A stretch of 64,000 nt of DNA from Ricinus communis (lineage: Eukaryota > Streptophyta > Magnoliopsida > Malpighiales > Euphorbiaceae), in NCBI RefSeq assembly GCF_019578655.1, contig NC_063264.1:25815688-25879687 (forward strand). The letters run 5' to 3'. A model generated the notes under the pieces. That model did no database searches and was not told the DNA's origin. It was given only the letters and a program-made list of their open reading frames with translations. Shown here piece by piece: positions 61,401-64,000 of this stretch (positions within the stretch are counted from its first letter, which is position 1; each line of letters begins with the position of its first letter). Position numbers and translations under genes: made by a program.

Positions 61401-63145
61401 ATTAACTGCCATTGATTCCCTGGAAATAATCCCCTTTAACAACTCAGTTTCAACTGTTATGAAATTTCAGCAATCTAATTAACAAACTCCAACCACAGTA
61501 TTCTTTAAAACCCCAACCAATTCACAAGCCCGATTAAATGACAAGCCCCTTAACTCATTATGCAAGACATTCCAGGATCTAGCTCCCAAAATAAAAATAA
61601 ATAAAACAGGATTTATAATTTTATCACATCAAAACTACTAAATGAAAAGTTTTCCTTTAATAGGTGGCCTGTCAGCCAAGAGGCTCCATATCAGTTTAAC
61701 AACCTTCACTCCTAATATTACTTAGATTATTTAAAATTCTAGCTAATAGAAACATCTAGATAATGATCAAAATATGCAGATGCCAAATGAGCATGAGATT
61801 TGCTCACAAGTCCTTGGAAAAATCTTACTGGATGGTATGAAGTAGAGTAGCTTGCACCTTCGCCACAGTATAAGATAAGAGAATAAAGCTGCATGCTTTG
61901 AAATATTTTCTAAAACAAGTAAACCATCCCCAGTAAATTACTATAGTTTACCAGAGCAAAGTTTCTCCTCTGGAATTGAGGAAAAAAATTAAAACGAAAG
62001 TAAAGGTCAAGGTAAAAAGATGGTAGCTAAACAAATACATGCAAACTTAATGTTACTACACATTGTATATAACCTGTTCACTTCAAAGGCATGCAAGGGC
62101 TCCAAGTTCTTTCACATTGTATCTTGAAGATGCTCATGCTCCCAGGAAAATAAAAATTTATTGTTCTAAGGATTAAAGAAAAGGTTCACAAAGTCATCAA
62201 TCTCTAAATGCTCAATGCTAAAAGACTGATTCACAGCTATGAACACAGTGTAATAACAACAATAAGAATTTCTGCTAAAACAAGCATGTAGTTGTTAATA
62301 GAACAGGTAAATGCCAACAAAAATAATAGTATCCTTAGGAGATAATAATGGATTAAGTGGTTATGCTCAAATACAAGAGAAAAGGTCAACAACCATGAGA
62401 CCAACAAATAGCAATTATAATCTCTCTATATATTTACTTAATCCTCCATGTTTGCAAGCAGAAAGAGAAAGGAGATTCAGATAGATAAAGAGAAGAGGAG
62501 AGAGAGAGTGAATTTCTAAGCTGAAAACTCAATTAAGCCTTATGTTGGACTCTGCCAGCATCTTCATAGCAGAGTCAATAGAGCTCACTCAGCAATTGAA
62601 GCGCTTGCTAACATCCAAGGTTCTATGCAGCAATTATCTTATAAGGGTAATGAGGTAAAGGAACACAATTGACATAACCCAGTTGTCCATTATGATTAAA
62701 AGATACTACAATTAAACACTCATTTCAGTAAATGGACTCTGATGCTCTGAAAAATTGGAAATCTTACAATCAAAGAGGCAAAGACCTCAATTCTAATTTC
62801 TAAGAAGCAAAATCCAATTATAACAGCACATAATATATACACCTGACCTTTTCTTTCTCTGACATCATGAAAACTCATGTACTTAAGTATGGACGAAAGG
62901 TACAGCATTTAGAAGGAAAGAGCAGAGTTTACACCAATATTTGCATTAGAAGATACCAAAATGATAATAGTATAATGCACCCAAAACAATATGAACTGTC
63001 ATATTCAGGTACATCTCCATTAACCCAAAGAAACAAACAAGTATCTCTAAATTAATATCATAATTGCAGTTCACAATTTAAACTTAAGTATCTAGTAAGT
63101 TGCAGCCCAAGGTACCATTTAACATACATCTATTTGGAAACCAGT
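58441..63145. other. Less AT-rich DNA without recognised coding sequence
   Basis: From about 58440 to the window end, composition shifts to less AT-rich DNA like introns or UTRs of an expressed gene. Short frames (58544, 59372, 59967, 60415, 60934, 62720, 62867) have no domains or splice logic I can defend. A loose duplication is visible: CTCCTCGAAGCCAGCCCCAC near 59884 and CTTCTTCAAGCCAACCCCAT near 60006. A purine-rich tract lies at 60270-60320 and another at 62465-62510. It may be an extended or spliced 3' region of the minus-strand gene whose stop codon is at 63146, or a non-coding transcript. Confidence 0.4.
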
Positions 63146-64000
63146 CTATCTGTGACCTTGAGCTCGCTGCATATCATATGCACCCCACGAACCAGGTCCA
63201 ACTCCATACTGAGGATAACTTTCAGCATTAGCTTGCACCTGAATGTTTGGGTAGAAAGAATGGCATTCAATTGATTAACAAAACTCAATGATGTATGCAA
63301 ACACAGATGAAAATCCAGCTTAAAAATGTGCAGAGATATAGAAAAAAGCATATATCGAAACATCAACATCTAAACACATTAAGATATGTGTACACATTGA
63401 GATCATATGTAAAGTAATCAACTTACAGGATTCATGCCATAGCCGATAGGATATGGATTTCCTGCATAACCAGCTTCAGAATTGCCATAGTTTGCATTAT
63501 AAGTTGCACCTAAGATTAAACATATTCGGAAAAACATGAGAGAAAAGCCAAATGTTTCAAATAATGATAAATCAAGCTTCCTAAGGGGGACAAATGGATT
63601 GAGAATATAAAGCCTAGTTTCTATCTACCATGCATTTATTGCAAATCTGAACAGAAACTAAAAGAGAGACATGCTGGATCAACTCATCAAAAAATCCGTT
63701 GAGACCTGACCTGCATCAATACAATACCTAAAACATTTGGCTTTGACACCAGTTAAACAGCAAAAGTAGATCACATGTTAGCTAGATGACTGATCCCATC
63801 CTTCACATTTCAAGGGTAAAAGCAGAAATTGTGGTGGTTGAATCTCAACCAAAGGCAAATTAATCAATCGAACCCCTTTATCCATACAAACTCAAGCTAA
63901 AGCTGAAACTATTGATCACACATCAACTTGCTCCAATATAGAAGCAAATTCAAGTAAATGAAAAGTCAGAACAACTCAGCAAATCTATTGACTTAAGTGA
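63146..64000 (-). CDS. 3' exons of a gene with a Gly/Tyr/Asn-rich C-terminus (possible RNA-binding protein), partial
   Basis: Two minus-strand exons with GT..AG borders fit together: 63509-63427 (83 nt) and 63238-63146 (93 nt, ending in TAG). They encode 57 complete C-terminal codons, running from ATYNANYGNSEAGYAGNP through IGYGMNPVQANAESYPQY to GPGSWGAYDMQRAQGHR. The phase requires one base of a codon from an exon left unseen beyond 64000. The composition (Gly, Tyr, Asn, Pro, Ala, Gln) is that of low-complexity tails in plant hnRNP-like RNA-binding proteins, but no RRM or other folded domain lies in the window, so function is inference. 63510-64000 holds intron sequence only. Confidence 0.65.

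Noticed and set aside
1..64000. CRISPR array, bacterial operon or riboswitch
   Set aside because: All genes show plant families and spliceosomal introns; the tandem repeats lack the regular repeat-spacer structure of CRISPR. No tRNA or rRNA gene was recognised by eye, but a dedicated scan was not possible.

Overview
This window is nuclear DNA of a flowering plant, most likely a eudicot. The evidence is intron-containing genes with GT..AG junctions, very AT-rich intergenic DNA, Copia, LINE and Mutator-type transposons, and plant-only gene families: a DUF26 receptor kinase, an SRG1-like 2-oxoglutarate dioxygenase and a plastid BASS transporter. I cannot fix the species from sequence alone.

Layout, left to right. 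Bases 1-141 are a decayed plastid psbB fragment (nuclear plastid DNA) on the minus strand. A possible orphan terminal exon lies at 551-697. A cysteine-rich receptor-like kinase at 4.0-6.6 kb keeps its promoter and seven-exon layout but is a pseudogene. From 9.31 to 13.92 kb lies a complete Copia retrotransposon (minus strand) with 5-bp target duplication and unusual TA..TA LTR ends; its coding frame is broken. An apparently intact SRG1-like dioxygenase gene (353 aa, four exons, minus strand) occupies 14.9-19.0 kb. From 21.6 to 24.2 kb is an older, internally deleted Copia element preceded by the pol end of another copy that appears to share its left LTR.

From 24.2 to 35.3 kb is an AT-rich gene desert with microsatellites, tandem duplications and transposon scraps. 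A 5'-truncated LINE follows at 35.3-36.9 kb. A PHD/extended-PHD chromatin-reader gene (minus strand) lies at 37.8-39.0 kb, with E2F-like and bZIP-like sites upstream. A 3.8-kb Mutator-like element (39.65-43.42 kb) with 284-bp terminal inverted repeats and a perfect 9-bp target duplication carries transposase remnants and an antisense GRF zinc-finger gene. The seven-exon plastid transporter gene BASS1 (404 aa) is at 45.6-48.3 kb, minus strand. From 48.3 to 63.1 kb I recognise no protein gene; it contains a dispersed Helitron-like repeat family and other repeats. The window ends in the last two visible exons of a minus-strand gene with a Gly/Tyr/Asn-rich tail, possibly an RNA-binding protein.

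The three apparently intact genes (SRG1-like, PHD, BASS1) have no evident functional link; their proximity looks incidental. The most informative content is the mobile DNA: two Copia elements with non-canonical ends, a Mutator-like element carrying a zinc-finger gene, and a roughly 300-bp MITE family with four copies, two of them inside introns of intact genes. Exon borders, lesions and repeat borders were read by eye; no alignment or database search was run.
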